From contig JBOGUF010000099.1 in the NCBI GenBank assembly GCA_050696075.1, positions 1-29,724 of the forward strand: a stretch of 29,724 bases of DNA. The letters are read 5' to 3'. The first letter of the stretch is position 1; each line of letters opens with the position of its first letter. This DNA comes from JBOGUF01 sp050696075. Lineage in GTDB: Bacteria > Chloroflexota > Chloroflexia > Thermomicrobiales > UBA6265. The notes under the pieces were generated by a model. The model was given only the letters and a program-made list of their open reading frames with translations. It was not told the DNA's origin and did not search any database. A program made the position numbers and the translations under genes. Positions 1 to 7,145 of this stretch are shown in pieces.

Positions 1-138
1 GGCGCCGACCGGCAGCGGCTGGGTCGCGCGCGCCAGCCAGACGGCATCCATCAGGTAGAGGATCGTCGCCGCGAGCACCGCAAAGGATGCCGCAGTGAAC
101 CCGTAGAAGGACCACTGGACCAGTTCAGCTGCCGACAT
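1..138 (-). CDS. ccsA: Cytochrome c biogenesis protein CcsA/ResC, N-terminal fragment
   Basis: The first 46 codons of a minus-strand gene lie here and the rest is beyond the left edge. The ATG at 138-136 gives a protein beginning MSAAELVQWSFYGFTAASFA, followed by a hydrophobic stretch (AVLAATILYL). This fits the first membrane helix of CcsA/ResC, the haem-handling partner of ResB in System II cytochrome c maturation. The start lies 14 bases inside the end of resB, which suggests translational coupling. The assignment rests on the membrane start plus its position directly after resB. The WWD haem-binding motif that would settle it is outside the window. Confidence 0.72.
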   Translation of the reverse strand, partial: MSAAELVQWSFYGFTAASFAVLAATILYLMDAVWLARATQPLPVGA

Positions 139-1594
139 GAGTCGCCCTCCCGTGCGGCGTTGCCGCACCGAACCGCCGTTCGATCGCCGCGAGCGTGTGG
201 ATGAAGTCGCGCTGGCCGCCCCAATCCCGTTTCGCGAGCGGGGCGAGGAGCACCTCGGTGCCACCGCCCGTCTCGCCGACGAGCGCCCGTACGCGCCGGT
301 GCGGGAAGGCGAAGGTGGCGACCAGCCCGAAGACGAGGAGGAACGAAGCGGCGAAGAGGATCGGGATGCCGGGGTTGTAGGCGACCTGCAGGATGGTATA
401 GCGCCGCTCGCGCATGAACTGGACGTTGAGGCCGCCCAGATTCGCGGTGTCCCCCTGGCCGATCACCGCCCCTTGGCCGATCTTCTGGTTCGTCCCCCAA
501 TCGCGCGCCTGGGCGTAAATTTCGCCGGGTCGGAGCTTGACAGTGCCGACCTCCGGCTTCGCGTCCAGCTGCAGATTCGGGAACAAGAGTTCGATTCGCA
601 CTCCTCGCGCCGGCAGTTCGAGCAGCCCGCCCGGGGCGTCGGGGTGGGTGCGGGAGCGGTAGAGGAAGTTGACGCTGTCCTCGTAGACGACGGCCCCGTT
701 TGGGTCGGTCACCCGCAACACGGCCGCCGGGCCGAAGCCAGACTGGTAGAACGTATAGCGCCCGTAATTCAGCGGGTGGTTGACGGTGATGCTCTGCCGA
801 CGCACCTCGCGCTCGCCTTCGTACAGGACCACATCGGAGCGATAGGCGACCGGCTGCGCGCGCTCGTTGTAGGTTTCGACGAACGCGTCGAGGCGAAGGC
901 GGAGGCTGCTGCCGTGCCCGACGTCGCGGGTGGCGTCCTCGGCGACCGCGAAGACCGGGTCGCGGAAGCCGAACTCCGCGCCGACGATGCCGCCGACGAG
1001 AACCAGGATCAGCGCCAGGTGGAAGGGGAAGGTCCCCAGCCGCGCGAAGCGGTTCTTGTCAGCGTAAACGTGGACCTCGTCGCCCCGCCGCTCGGTCAGC
1101 ACCCGGTAGCTCCGCGAGCGCAGCAGGTCTGTCAGCTCGGCGGCGGCGGTGGCCAGTGGCTCCGCCGGCCGGAACACGGCCGCGGGCTCGGCGGTCCGAA
1201 AGAACTGGCGCGTCGTCGTCACCGTGGGGTGCGTGATCGCGTTCCAGATCCCCGGCACCCGGTTGATCGTGCAAACGACGATCACCACCGCCAACAACGC
1301 CAGCGTCGCCGAGAAGATCAGCGAGTGGAAGACGTCGAAGGCGTACCACCGCTCGACGAGCGGCTCGAGCACCGGCACATAGCGCGGGATCTGAGCCGGG
1401 ATGATGCTCCCCTTGAGCGTGCCGACCAGCACCAGCAGCGCGAGGAAGACGATCTCGTAGGCGGCTGCCCGGACCGAACAGGAAAAGCGCCAGACCCGGT
1501 CGACGACGACCACACCCGGGGAGCGGCCCTCCCGGCTCGCGCGCCCGCGGAGAGTGTCCGCGACCCGTTTCTCTCGCTCGACCGTCGCGCTCAT
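125..1594 (-). CDS. resB: ResB-family cytochrome c biogenesis protein
   Basis: This 489-residue membrane protein is the ResB (Ccs1) component of System II, which with ResC exports haem and joins it to apocytochrome c outside the membrane. It starts MSATVEREKRVADTLRG. Hydrophobic segments lie near residues 35-55, 90-110 (HSLIFSATLALLAVVIVVC) and 180-205, and a final one lies near residue 435 (GIPILFAASFLLVFGLVATFAF). A large soluble domain sits between the third and last segments; it includes the stretch SITVNHPLNYGRYTFYQSGF, typical of ResB. The reading frame stays open far upstream of 1594, but that extension is low-complexity and overlaps ccdA. The ATG at 1594 overlaps the ccdA stop as ATGA (1591-1594) and is clearly the real start. 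It is co-transcribed with ccdA and ccsA. Confidence 0.93.
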   Translation of the reverse strand: MSATVEREKRVADTLRGRASREGRSPGVVVVDRVWRFSCSVRAAAYEIVFLALLVLVGTLKGSIIPAQIPRYVPVLEPLVERWYAFDVFHSLIFSATLALLAVVIVVCTINRVPGIWNAITHPTVTTTRQFFRTAEPAAVFRPAEPLATAAAELTDLLRSRSYRVLTERRGDEVHVYADKNRFARLGTFPFHLALILVLVGGIVGAEFGFRDPVFAVAEDATRDVGHGSSLRLRLDAFVETYNERAQPVAYRSDVVLYEGEREVRRQSITVNHPLNYGRYTFYQSGFGPAAVLRVTDPNGAVVYEDSVNFLYRSRTHPDAPGGLLELPARGVRIELLFPNLQLDAKPEVGTVKLRPGEIYAQARDWGTNQKIGQGAVIGQGDTANLGGLNVQFMRERRYTILQVAYNPGIPILFAASFLLVFGLVATFAFPHRRVRALVGETGGGTEVLLAPLAKRDWGGQRDFIHTLAAIERRFGAATPHGRATHVGS

Positions 1595-2316
1595 AGCTCC
1601 GGCTCCCAAGGGGTCCACGGCGCCATACCAACGAGCCGAGCGAAGATCTGCTGGTAGATGCCGAGGAGCATCAGGATCCCAACAGCAGTCAGGACGGCGC
1701 CGCTGCCGAGACTCAACCCGGCGGAGATCCGGCGGAGCCGGCGGCCGACGCTGCCGAGCGCGACGGCGACGACGAGGAAGGGCACGGCGAGCCCCGCGGC
1801 GTAGGCGGCGAAGAGCGTGCCAGAGCGGGCCGGGTCGGCGGCGCTGACCGCCAGCGTGAAGATGGCGCCGAGCACCGGCCCCACGCAGGGCGTCCAGCCG
1901 GCGGCGAAGCTGACTCCGATCAGGAACGACGACGAGAGCCGACCCGGCCGCGCATCGGCGCTGGGGACGGCCAGGCGGTGCTCGCGTTCCAGGAACGGGA
2001 GCCGGAGCACGCCGATGAGGTGCAGCCCCATCAGGGTCATGAACGCCCCCCCGCCGCGAATAAGCCAATCGCGGTAGGCCAGCAAGACGCCGCCCAACGC
2101 CCCGAGCGAGACGCCGAGCAAGACGAAGATGAGGCCGAAGCCGACCACGAACACCAGCGCGTGCGGCAGCACCACGCGCCGGCTGGGCGGTGCGCCGTTC
2201 ACGCTAACGCCCGTAAGATGCGCCAGGTAGAGCGGCATCAGCGGCAGCACGCACGGGGAAGAGATCGACAGCGCGCCGGCAACGAAGGCGGCGAGAATCC
2301 CGACATCGACCATCAC
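1591..2316 (-). CDS. ccdA: CcdA, thiol-disulfide electron carrier of the membrane (DsbD transmembrane family)
   Basis: This polytopic protein of about 241 residues carries reducing equivalents from cytoplasmic thioredoxin across the membrane to ResA/TlpA-type proteins, keeping apocytochrome haem-site cysteines reduced. Both conserved cysteine motifs are visible: SSPCVLPLMPLYLAHLTG near the N-terminus and GWTPCVGPVLGAIFTLA in the middle, each within membrane helices. The start can be GTG at 2316 or the next codon, ATG at 2313. The bases GTGATGG place the upstream frame's TGA (2315-2313) on the start, so translation is probably coupled. The stop overlaps resB by four bases. It is one of two CcdA-type proteins in the window. 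Confidence 0.92.
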   Translation of the reverse strand: MMVDVGILAAFVAGALSISSPCVLPLMPLYLAHLTGVSVNGAPPSRRVVLPHALVFVVGFGLIFVLLGVSLGALGGVLLAYRDWLIRGGGAFMTLMGLHLIGVLRLPFLEREHRLAVPSADARPGRLSSSFLIGVSFAAGWTPCVGPVLGAIFTLAVSAADPARSGTLFAAYAAGLAVPFLVVAVALGSVGRRLRRISAGLSLGSGAVLTAVGILMLLGIYQQIFARLVGMAPWTPWEPEL

Positions 2317-2427
2317 GGCTCCCGCCCTGCACGTTCGAGCGGTATGTTCACCTGGAGTCTCCGGGAATCGCCTGCCGCGGCGTTCGCCGCGATGAGTTCG
2401 CTGAAGTGCAAGAAATCGACCCCACGC

Positions 2428-3018
2428 TCAGCGAGCCCGGTCCGCGGCGCCATCTCGGGCTCCGTCCACGACGACAACCGATCGAGACCGTTCGACCGCA
2501 TGGGACGACCGTCCAGCTCGCCTCTGGGCGACCCGTTCAGCCTCCTCGACAACCCTGCCGGCTGGAACTTTAGCCTCGGCCGCTTCAAGTTGCTCGACCT
2601 GCCGGGCGAGCGCCGCCTGCTCCTCGGTGACGCGCTGGAGCTGGGCGCGGAGCTGGGCAACCTGCTCCGCCTCGTCGAGCGGGATATCGGCGTGCGGCGG
2701 CGCGTGGCTCGACGTCGCGGGCACGGCGGGCACGAGGCTCATGCCGCACTCGGGGCACCTGCCGGGGCCGGCGGCCGCCACCCCCGGATGCATCGGACAG
2801 GAATAGGATGCGGCCACCCCAGGCGATGCCAGCTGCTGATTCTGCGCCGCGCGCTGGCCGCCCCCCATCATGGCCCGGCCCATCAGCAGCATCGACAGCG
2901 GGCAGGCCGCCACCAGCAGCAGCGGGAGCGCGGTCAGGAACAGGTTCGGGGCGACGACAAGCACGCCGAGCGCAACGATCGCCAGCCCCCCGATGACCTT
3001 TTTGTTGAAGCACATCAT
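2428..3018 (-). CDS. DUF2933-type membrane protein with heavy-metal-binding domain
   Basis: The 196-residue protein begins with a short membrane region that resembles DUF2933 proteins (MMCFNKK start, then ACPLSMLLM with Cys39). A metal-binding domain of the HMBD/YHS-like type follows, with CPMHP at 74-78 and CPECGM at 88-93; such domains occur on copper-exporting ATPases and CusB-type proteins. A predicted coiled coil runs over about residues 115-150 (AQLRAQLQRVTEEQAALARQVEQLEAAE). The ATG overlaps the upstream stop as ATGA (3015-3018). The last roughly 55 residues look less convincing than the rest: another frame (to 2313) has stronger GC at third positions and runs into ccdA, so the C-terminus may be frameshifted. 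Copper binding is inference. Confidence 0.8.
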   Translation of the reverse strand: MMCFNKKVIGGLAIVALGVLVVAPNLFLTALPLLLVAACPLSMLLMGRAMMGGGQRAAQNQQLASPGVAASYSCPMHPGVAAAGPGRCPECGMSLVPAVPATSSHAPPHADIPLDEAEQVAQLRAQLQRVTEEQAALARQVEQLEAAEAKVPAGRVVEEAERVAQRRAGRSSHAVERSRSVVVVDGARDGAADRAR

Positions 3019-3407
3019 GGTCGCTCTCCCGCGCGCAACGCCCCTGCTGCCGGCGCGAGCCGGGGCACATCGGCCGAATCGATCGATCCGTCGGGCGCCG
3101 CCTCGGCCCTGACCGGCTCGGCTTCTAAGGCGGCGATCTGTTGGGCGAGCCGCCGCTGCCGAGCTTGCAGGTCGGCGAGTTGGGCTCGGAGGTCGGTGGC
3201 GGACGGCAAGCGATGGGCCGGCTTCGGCAAATCATGGCTTGGCGTCGAGTCGGCCGCCGCAACGTCCCGGGACAGCTCAGCGTCCCGCGGTTGGGGGACA
3301 GCGCAGCATCTCATCTCGTGGCGGCGGCTCAGCAGGAGGACTACCACCGCGCCGCCCAGGGCGATCCACGACCCGTAGGCTTGCACGAATGGCCAGAGCC
3401 CCTCCAC
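3015..3407 (-). CDS. Small single-pass membrane protein with coiled coil
   Basis: This 130-residue protein starts at GTG 3407 (MEGLWPFVQAYGSW), eight bases after a GAGGG ribosome site. One membrane segment (about residues 12-27, WIALGGAVVVLLLS) is followed by RRHEMRCC, a variable linker, then a predicted helix-forming region (LRAQLADLQARQRRLAQQIAALEAE). The layout (one helix, a Cys/His juxtamembrane patch, a coiled coil) mirrors the gene products at 2428-3018 and 6062-6343, so the three may be related DUF2933-like proteins. The stop overlaps the next start by four bases. The function is unknown. Its place between the Met-rich protein and the HMBD protein suggests a metal or redox role. Confidence 0.72.
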   Translation of the reverse strand: MEGLWPFVQAYGSWIALGGAVVVLLLSRRHEMRCCAVPQPRDAELSRDVAAADSTPSHDLPKPAHRLPSATDLRAQLADLQARQRRLAQQIAALEAEPVRAEAAPDGSIDSADVPRLAPAAGALRAGERP

Positions 3408-3437
3408 GAATCGAACCCTCCTCGACGGGCCAGACGG

Positions 3438-3860
3438 CTACGAACCGGGCGTCGCCATCGGCATGGGCGTCCCGTCCATGCCTTGCATCCCCTCCATGCC
3501 CTCCATGCCCTGACCGCCCATCATCCCCATCATCATGCCCATCATCCCCATCATGGCCGCGCATTGCTCCATCATTTGCTCGCCTTCCGTGCCCATCGCC
3601 TCGTGCATGCGATCGCTGGTTCCCGGGCCATGCATGGTGTCCATCATCTGGTGCATCAGTTCGTGCATCTCGCCGACCATCGGCATGCCGCCCGCAACGG
3701 GCGTGGCATCGCCCATCATGTCCATCTGATCGGCCGTCGGGGTGGCGTCGGCGGCCGGCGGTTCCGTTTGGGCGAGCAATGGACCGCTCGTCAGCGCCAG
3801 TACCGCGAGTCCCACCAGGACGCCGCCGAGGGTCACCTTCCCGCGAATCGTCGCTCGCAT
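3438..3860 (-). CDS. Secreted methionine-rich protein, probable copper binder
   Basis: This 140-residue protein has a signal peptide (residues 1-31, ending GPLLAQ) and a mature part dominated by Met, with 30 Met in the whole chain, four His (MHELMHQ, TMHG, RMHEA) and one Cys. Runs such as MMGMMGMMMGMMGG and repeated GME/GMQ/GMD form 'Mets' motifs of the kind that bind Cu(I) or Ag(I) in CopC-, CusF- and Ctr-type proteins. An excellent ribosome site (GGAGGAGG) precedes the ATG at 3860. It is the first gene of the operon running down to ccsA and lies directly behind the promoter-operator at 3900-3940. Copper binding is inferred from composition and from its neighbours SCO1 and the HMBD protein. 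Confidence 0.85.
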   Translation of the reverse strand: MRATIRGKVTLGGVLVGLAVLALTSGPLLAQTEPPAADATPTADQMDMMGDATPVAGGMPMVGEMHELMHQMMDTMHGPGTSDRMHEAMGTEGEQMMEQCAAMMGMMGMMMGMMGGQGMEGMEGMQGMDGTPMPMATPGS

Positions 3861-3899
3861 GTGCCTCCTCCTTCAGCTTCTACGCGCGGCCGCCAAATT

Positions 3900-3940
3900 C
3901 TTACAGTGTGTAAGATAGGTCCGCCCCGTGCCACCGTCAA
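3900..3940 (-). promoter_or_regulatory. Promoter with BlaI/CopY-type operator for the Met-rich/ccdA/resBC operon
   Basis: On the minus strand TTGACG (3940-3935) is separated by exactly 17 bases from TATCTT (3917-3912), a good sigma-70-like promoter. The -10 runs straight into a dyad at 3914-3900, CTTACA-N3-TGTAAG with six perfectly complementary bases per arm. TACA/TGTA half-sites are typical of the BlaI/MecI/CopY repressor family, although the best-known sites have a 2-base spacer and this has 3. Bound repressor would cover the -10 and the start site. The same arrangement recurs at 8509-8556 next to a BlaI gene. This promoter separates the SCO1-ended operon from the one starting at 3860. Confidence 0.8.
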
Positions 3941-3984
3941 GGAACGTTGTGCTCTCGTGCATAGCTCCGGACACGAAGGTCGCC

Positions 3985-4689
3985 TCAGCGACTGAGCTCA
4001 TCGACGAGCGCTTGGAGGTTGTCGGCCAAGACCCGCGGGGTGGCGTCCGAGCGCAAGAATACGCGCAGGCGGCCCTCGGGATCGATGAGGTAGATGGCGT
4101 CGGTGTGCCCCTCGCCACCGCCGGCACTCGCGGCCTCGCCCGCGGGTGTGGCGCCCGTCCCGGGGTAGACGCCGTAGGCCCGCCAGATCCGCTCCAGCGT
4201 CGCCGGATCGCCCCGCAGCGCGTGCCAGCTCGGGTTGTCCGCGAGGCGGTGTCGCTCGGAGAACGCCTGCAACGCCGCCGGCGTGTCGCGTGCCGGGTCG
4301 ACGGTCACCGCCAGGAGCGCAACATCGTCCCGCGCTTCTTCCGACAAGAGCTCCTGGGCGACGCGCAGATTCTCGGCGATCAGGGGGCAGACATCCGGGC
4401 AGTTGGTATAGATGAAGGCCAGTGCCACGGCCTTGCCACGGAAGTCGGAGAGGCTGACGGTCTCGCCGCGGTGGTCGACCAGCGTGAAGTCCGGCGCCGG
4501 CTGCTTGCCGAGGTCGGTCCCGACCAGCGCCGGCCCGCCGCCCGCGGCGCGAACCATGAGGAACACGAGCAGCGCCAGTAGCGCGACCTCGACGACGATC
4601 ACCAGCAGGAGGTGACGACGAAGCCAGTCAACCGGTCTCCACAGCGTCGTGTGTTCGCTCCTCGACACCTTGCCCTCCCTTTCCTCCAT
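3985..4689 (-). CDS. SCO1/SenC-family copper chaperone and thiol oxidoreductase
   Basis: This is a membrane-anchored thioredoxin-fold protein of the SCO family, which delivers copper to the CuA site of cytochrome oxidase or handles thiols near it. Seen from ATG 4689: one N-terminal membrane helix (HLLLVIVVEVALLALLVFLMV), then PDFTLVDHRGETVSLSDFRGK, the metal/redox motif TNCPDVCPL (Cys97 and Cys101), and the third ligand in GHTDAIYLIDPEG. All three copper ligands are present. A GTG at 4668 has a better ribosome site (GGGAGG) and could be the true start; an upstream GTG at 4725 looks unlikely. It is the last gene of the operon starting at the BlaI gene; the next promoter follows its stop. Confidence 0.92.
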   Translation of the reverse strand: MEEREGKVSRSEHTTLWRPVDWLRRHLLLVIVVEVALLALLVFLMVRAAGGGPALVGTDLGKQPAPDFTLVDHRGETVSLSDFRGKAVALAFIYTNCPDVCPLIAENLRVAQELLSEEARDDVALLAVTVDPARDTPAALQAFSERHRLADNPSWHALRGDPATLERIWRAYGVYPGTGATPAGEAASAGGGEGHTDAIYLIDPEGRLRVFLRSDATPRVLADNLQALVDELSR

Positions 4690-4773
4690 CGTGCAGCCCC
4701 CCAAATCCGCCGGCAAGCGACGCATCAGGGCGGCCGCGTGGAGTCGCTCGGCAGCTCGGCCGCGCGGGCGCGG

Positions 4774-5355
4774 TTAGGTCACATATTTCACCGCCTGCCC
4801 GGGGTCGTAGTCGCCACGCTGCGTGATGGCGCCGGTGTCGACGATGATGTCGCCGGTCTGGGCGATCGAGACCGCCATCAGGTCCATCGGCCGCGGCGCG
4901 GGGCCCGCGATGCGCACGCCGTCGTAGGTGTAGACGCTGCCGTGGCACGGGCAGACGAACTGCCCCCGCCCCTCGTTCCATGGGACGGTGCAGCCCAGGT
5001 GCGGGCACTTCCAGTACAGCGCCAGCAGGCCGTCCTCGGTGTGGACCACGTAAAACTTGCCCTCCGTCTTCTTGAAGGGCGTACCGTTCACCTCCGGAAC
5101 CTGCGCACCTTGCACCCGAATCTCGCCGCCGAAGGCGCCGGTCTGGTTCGGCCAGAAGAAGCGGGCGAAGCCCGCGCCGAGTTGGGCGAGCATCAGCACG
5201 ACCGCGCCGAGCGTGGCGTTGCGGACGAAGGTGCGACGGGTGACGCGGCGCGCTTCCCGTGGGTGCATCGCTACCAGACGCGCCACTAATTCGAGCAGGC
5301 GCACGACGAGCCATTCAAGGACGAATCCGCCGAGGGTGCGGGCGACGATGATCAT
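4774..5355 (-). CDS. Rieske [2Fe-2S] iron-sulfur protein
   Basis: This 193-residue protein binds a Rieske cluster outside the cytoplasmic membrane. Both ligand boxes are intact: CPHLGC (117-122, ligands Cys117 and His119) and CPCHG (135-139, ligands Cys135 and His138), with Cys122 and Cys137 placed for the disulfide of respiratory Rieske proteins. A twin-arginine-like motif, TRRTFVRN (39-46), precedes a hydrophobic segment (LGAVVLMLAQLGAGF), so Tat export with a retained anchor is likely. There is also an N-terminal hydrophobic stretch before it. It lies six bases after the TlpA gene. No cytochrome b gene adjoins it, so its partner complex is not shown here. Confidence 0.93.
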   Translation of the reverse strand: MIIVARTLGGFVLEWLVVRLLELVARLVAMHPREARRVTRRTFVRNATLGAVVLMLAQLGAGFARFFWPNQTGAFGGEIRVQGAQVPEVNGTPFKKTEGKFYVVHTEDGLLALYWKCPHLGCTVPWNEGRGQFVCPCHGSVYTYDGVRIAGPAPRPMDLMAVSIAQTGDIIVDTGAITQRGDYDPGQAVKYVT

Positions 5356-5361
5356 GGCGGT

Positions 5362-6072
5362 TCAGCTCGCTTCCTCATGTCCAGGTGCGATGTCGTTCGG
5401 TCCTCCTCGCGCTGAGCCCACGCCCGCCTCACCGTCCGGCAAGATCGGTTCCGCCCGTTCGATGATCTCTTCCCGGTTGATCGCCGCCATCACGATGTCG
5501 CGGACGATGCCGTTCTCGTCGATCAGGATGTGGGTCGGGAAGTTGGCGATCGGGTAGGCGGCCCCGGTGTCGGACCGATCCGGGTCGGAGGCGATCGTGA
5601 ATGTGGCGTGGTTGCGCGCCGCGAACTCGGCGGCGTCCTGCGCCGGCTCGTTGAGGGAGATGGCCAGCCAGACCAGGCCCCTGGGTTCAAGCTCCTCCTC
5701 GTAGGCGGCCTGGATTTCCGGCATCTCGGCGCGGCAGGGCGGGCACCAGCTCCCCCAGAAGTTGAGCCAAACGGCTTGGCCACGGAAGTCGGAGAGGCGT
5801 ACCCGCTTGATGGCATTCCCCTGCTCGTCAACCAGCGTGGTCGTGATGTCGGGCGCCGGCTCGCCGACCTTCGGCAGGAGATTGAGGTTGATGCCCCCCC
5901 GACCGAGCTGACCGAAGCCCTCCCGTCCGCCGACGTACCAAGCGATGCCAACAATCGCCAGCGCTACGATTAGCCCCATCACCAAGCTAAACCGTCGGGA
6001 CTGACTCTTCAGACGAGAAAGCTCCGGTTCCTCGTCCGAGGTGGAATTGTCAAGCGGGTCGCTAAGCTGCAT
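5362..6072 (-). CDS. resA: ResA/TlpA-family membrane-anchored thioredoxin
   Basis: This 236-residue protein has one N-terminal membrane helix (about residues 31-50) and an extracytoplasmic thioredoxin fold. The active site is WGSWCPPCRAEMPE with Cys110 and Cys113, preceded by VRLSDFRGQAVWLNFW. The cis-Pro region (YPIANFPTHILIDENG) is intact. ResA/TlpA proteins reduce the cysteines of apocytochrome c or of copper-site proteins using electrons from CcdA, and both partner types lie nearby. The start chosen is ATG 6072, with GGAG six bases upstream and an 11-base overlap with the previous gene. A GTG at 6111 would add a basic, unconvincing extension. The symbol is by family and context only. Confidence 0.9.
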   Translation of the reverse strand: MQLSDPLDNSTSDEEPELSRLKSQSRRFSLVMGLIVALAIVGIAWYVGGREGFGQLGRGGINLNLLPKVGEPAPDITTTLVDEQGNAIKRVRLSDFRGQAVWLNFWGSWCPPCRAEMPEIQAAYEEELEPRGLVWLAISLNEPAQDAAEFAARNHATFTIASDPDRSDTGAAYPIANFPTHILIDENGIVRDIVMAAINREEIIERAEPILPDGEAGVGSARGGPNDIAPGHEEAS

Positions 6073-6343
6073 GCCCAACTCCGATGGCGGCCGCCTCCGC
6101 CGCGTCACCACCGGCGGCCGCCTGCTGCCCCGCCTGCAACGTCGTCAACTCGGTTTGGATTGCCTGCAACTGCCGCTGTAAATCCGCCACCTGCTGCTCG
6201 CGCGGCACGGCACTGGACGAGGCGGCCGAACGCGACGTGTCGCCCCCTATCCGCCGCATCCCGAAGACGCACGCGACCATCATCAACGGACAGACCAGGA
6301 GCGCCAACACCGGCAGCACCGCAAGCACCAGCACCCGGTCCAT
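6062..6343 (-). CDS. Small DUF2933-like membrane protein with coiled coil
   Basis: This 93-residue protein starts at ATG 6343 behind GGGGGAGG. The N-terminal membrane helix contains a Cys-Pro motif (LALLVCPLMMVACVFGM), like the ACPLSMLLM of the protein at 2428-3018. A predicted coiled coil follows (REQQVADLQRQLQAIQTELTTLQAG), then an Ala-rich tail. The CPLMM motif in a short helix is characteristic of DUF2933-type proteins found beside copper and thiol genes; their function is unknown. It overlaps the resA-like gene by 11 bases, so the two are probably made together. Confidence 0.78.
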   Translation of the reverse strand: MDRVLVLAVLPVLALLVCPLMMVACVFGMRRIGGDTSRSAASSSAVPREQQVADLQRQLQAIQTELTTLQAGQQAAAGGDAAEAAAIGVGHAA

Positions 6344-6361
6344 CGTCTGTCCTCCCCCAAC

Positions 6362-7135
6362 TTATAGGAGCCAATACACGACCGTGTCGTGCAGGCCGAC
6401 GACGATCAGCATGGCACCGGCCACGACGGCAAGCGCCCGTTGCCAGTGACCAATCCGCCCCGCGGCCTGGCGAAGCGAGCCACCGCCAACCGCGAGCAGC
6501 GCCAGCGCGACGAGCAGCGGTGCGGCAGTACCGAGCGCAAAGATCGCCGGGTAGAGGAAACCGTCCGGTCGGGCCAGCGCCAGCGGGATCAAGAATCCGA
6601 AGAAGAGCGCGAAGAGCGTGGGGCAGAACGAGAAGCCGAAGGCCACCCCGAGCAGGAACGGCGCACCCTCCGCATGACGCCGCGCGGTCTGCCGCAAGCG
6701 CCGCGTCATCCCGTGTCCGGGCGCCCAGGCGAGGCGAATTGCGCCGGCCACGACCAAGCCGATGACGATCATCAACGGCCCGAGCGCCTTGCGCGCGGCG
6801 ACGAAGACCGGAATCGACGCCTCGGAAAGCCCGGCCCCGACGACGACGACGAGCGCACCCAGAGCGGTGTAGACGAGCGCTTTGCCGGCCAGATAGGCGA
6901 GGACAGCGCGCGGCCGCGGCGTCTCTGCCCCACTCCGCCCGAGCACCGCCAGCGCACCGACGCTCGTCGTCAGTTGGCAAGGCGCCGCGGCGCCGATCAG
7001 CCCCAGCAGGAACGCGCTGACGAGCGGAATGCCGATTCGCTGATCGAGCCCACCGACCTCGGCCGTGACCTGAGCGCTGAGCGAGCTCAGGGTGTCGTAC
7101 CACTCCAGGATTGGGCCGCGCAGGGCGTCATGCAT
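6362..7135 (-). CDS. CcdA/DsbD-family membrane protein (second copy type)
   Basis: This polytopic protein of 257 residues has about six hydrophobic helices. Two Cys-Pro/Pro-Cys motifs sit in equivalent places to those of CcdA: GAAAPCQLTTSVGALAVLG in the first half and FSFCPTLFALFFGFLIPLA in the second. This fits the DsbD transmembrane superfamily, which moves electrons across the membrane. The motifs differ from those of the CcdA at 1591-2316, so it probably serves a different partner, perhaps the ResA or SCO proteins downstream. The start ATG 7135 follows GAGGGAG. It lies 10 bases after the M56 protease gene. A metal transporter of the same superfamily is an alternative. Confidence 0.8.
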   Translation of the reverse strand: MHDALRGPILEWYDTLSSLSAQVTAEVGGLDQRIGIPLVSAFLLGLIGAAAPCQLTTSVGALAVLGRSGAETPRPRAVLAYLAGKALVYTALGALVVVVGAGLSEASIPVFVAARKALGPLMIVIGLVVAGAIRLAWAPGHGMTRRLRQTARRHAEGAPFLLGVAFGFSFCPTLFALFFGFLIPLALARPDGFLYPAIFALGTAAPLLVALALLAVGGGSLRQAAGRIGHWQRALAVVAGAMLIVVGLHDTVVYWLL

Positions 7136-7145
7136 CGCGACTCCC

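Noticed and set aside
137..1657. Long plus-strand open frame (506 codons) over resB, and similar long frames at 1978-3378, 12155-13750, 11080-12240 and 27855-29126
   Set aside because: They lie antisense to clear genes, are rich in Arg, Asp and Gly in the mirror pattern typical of GC-rich shadows, and have no domain or ribosome site.
1595..2068. Upstream extension of resB
   Set aside because: It runs through ccdA in another frame with low-complexity Arg/Ala sequence; the ATGA overlap at 1591-1594 fixes the start.
6376..6387. ACACG-AC-CGTGT dyad as a further BlaI-type site
   Set aside because: It lies within the end of a coding region and lacks TACA/TGTA half-sites.
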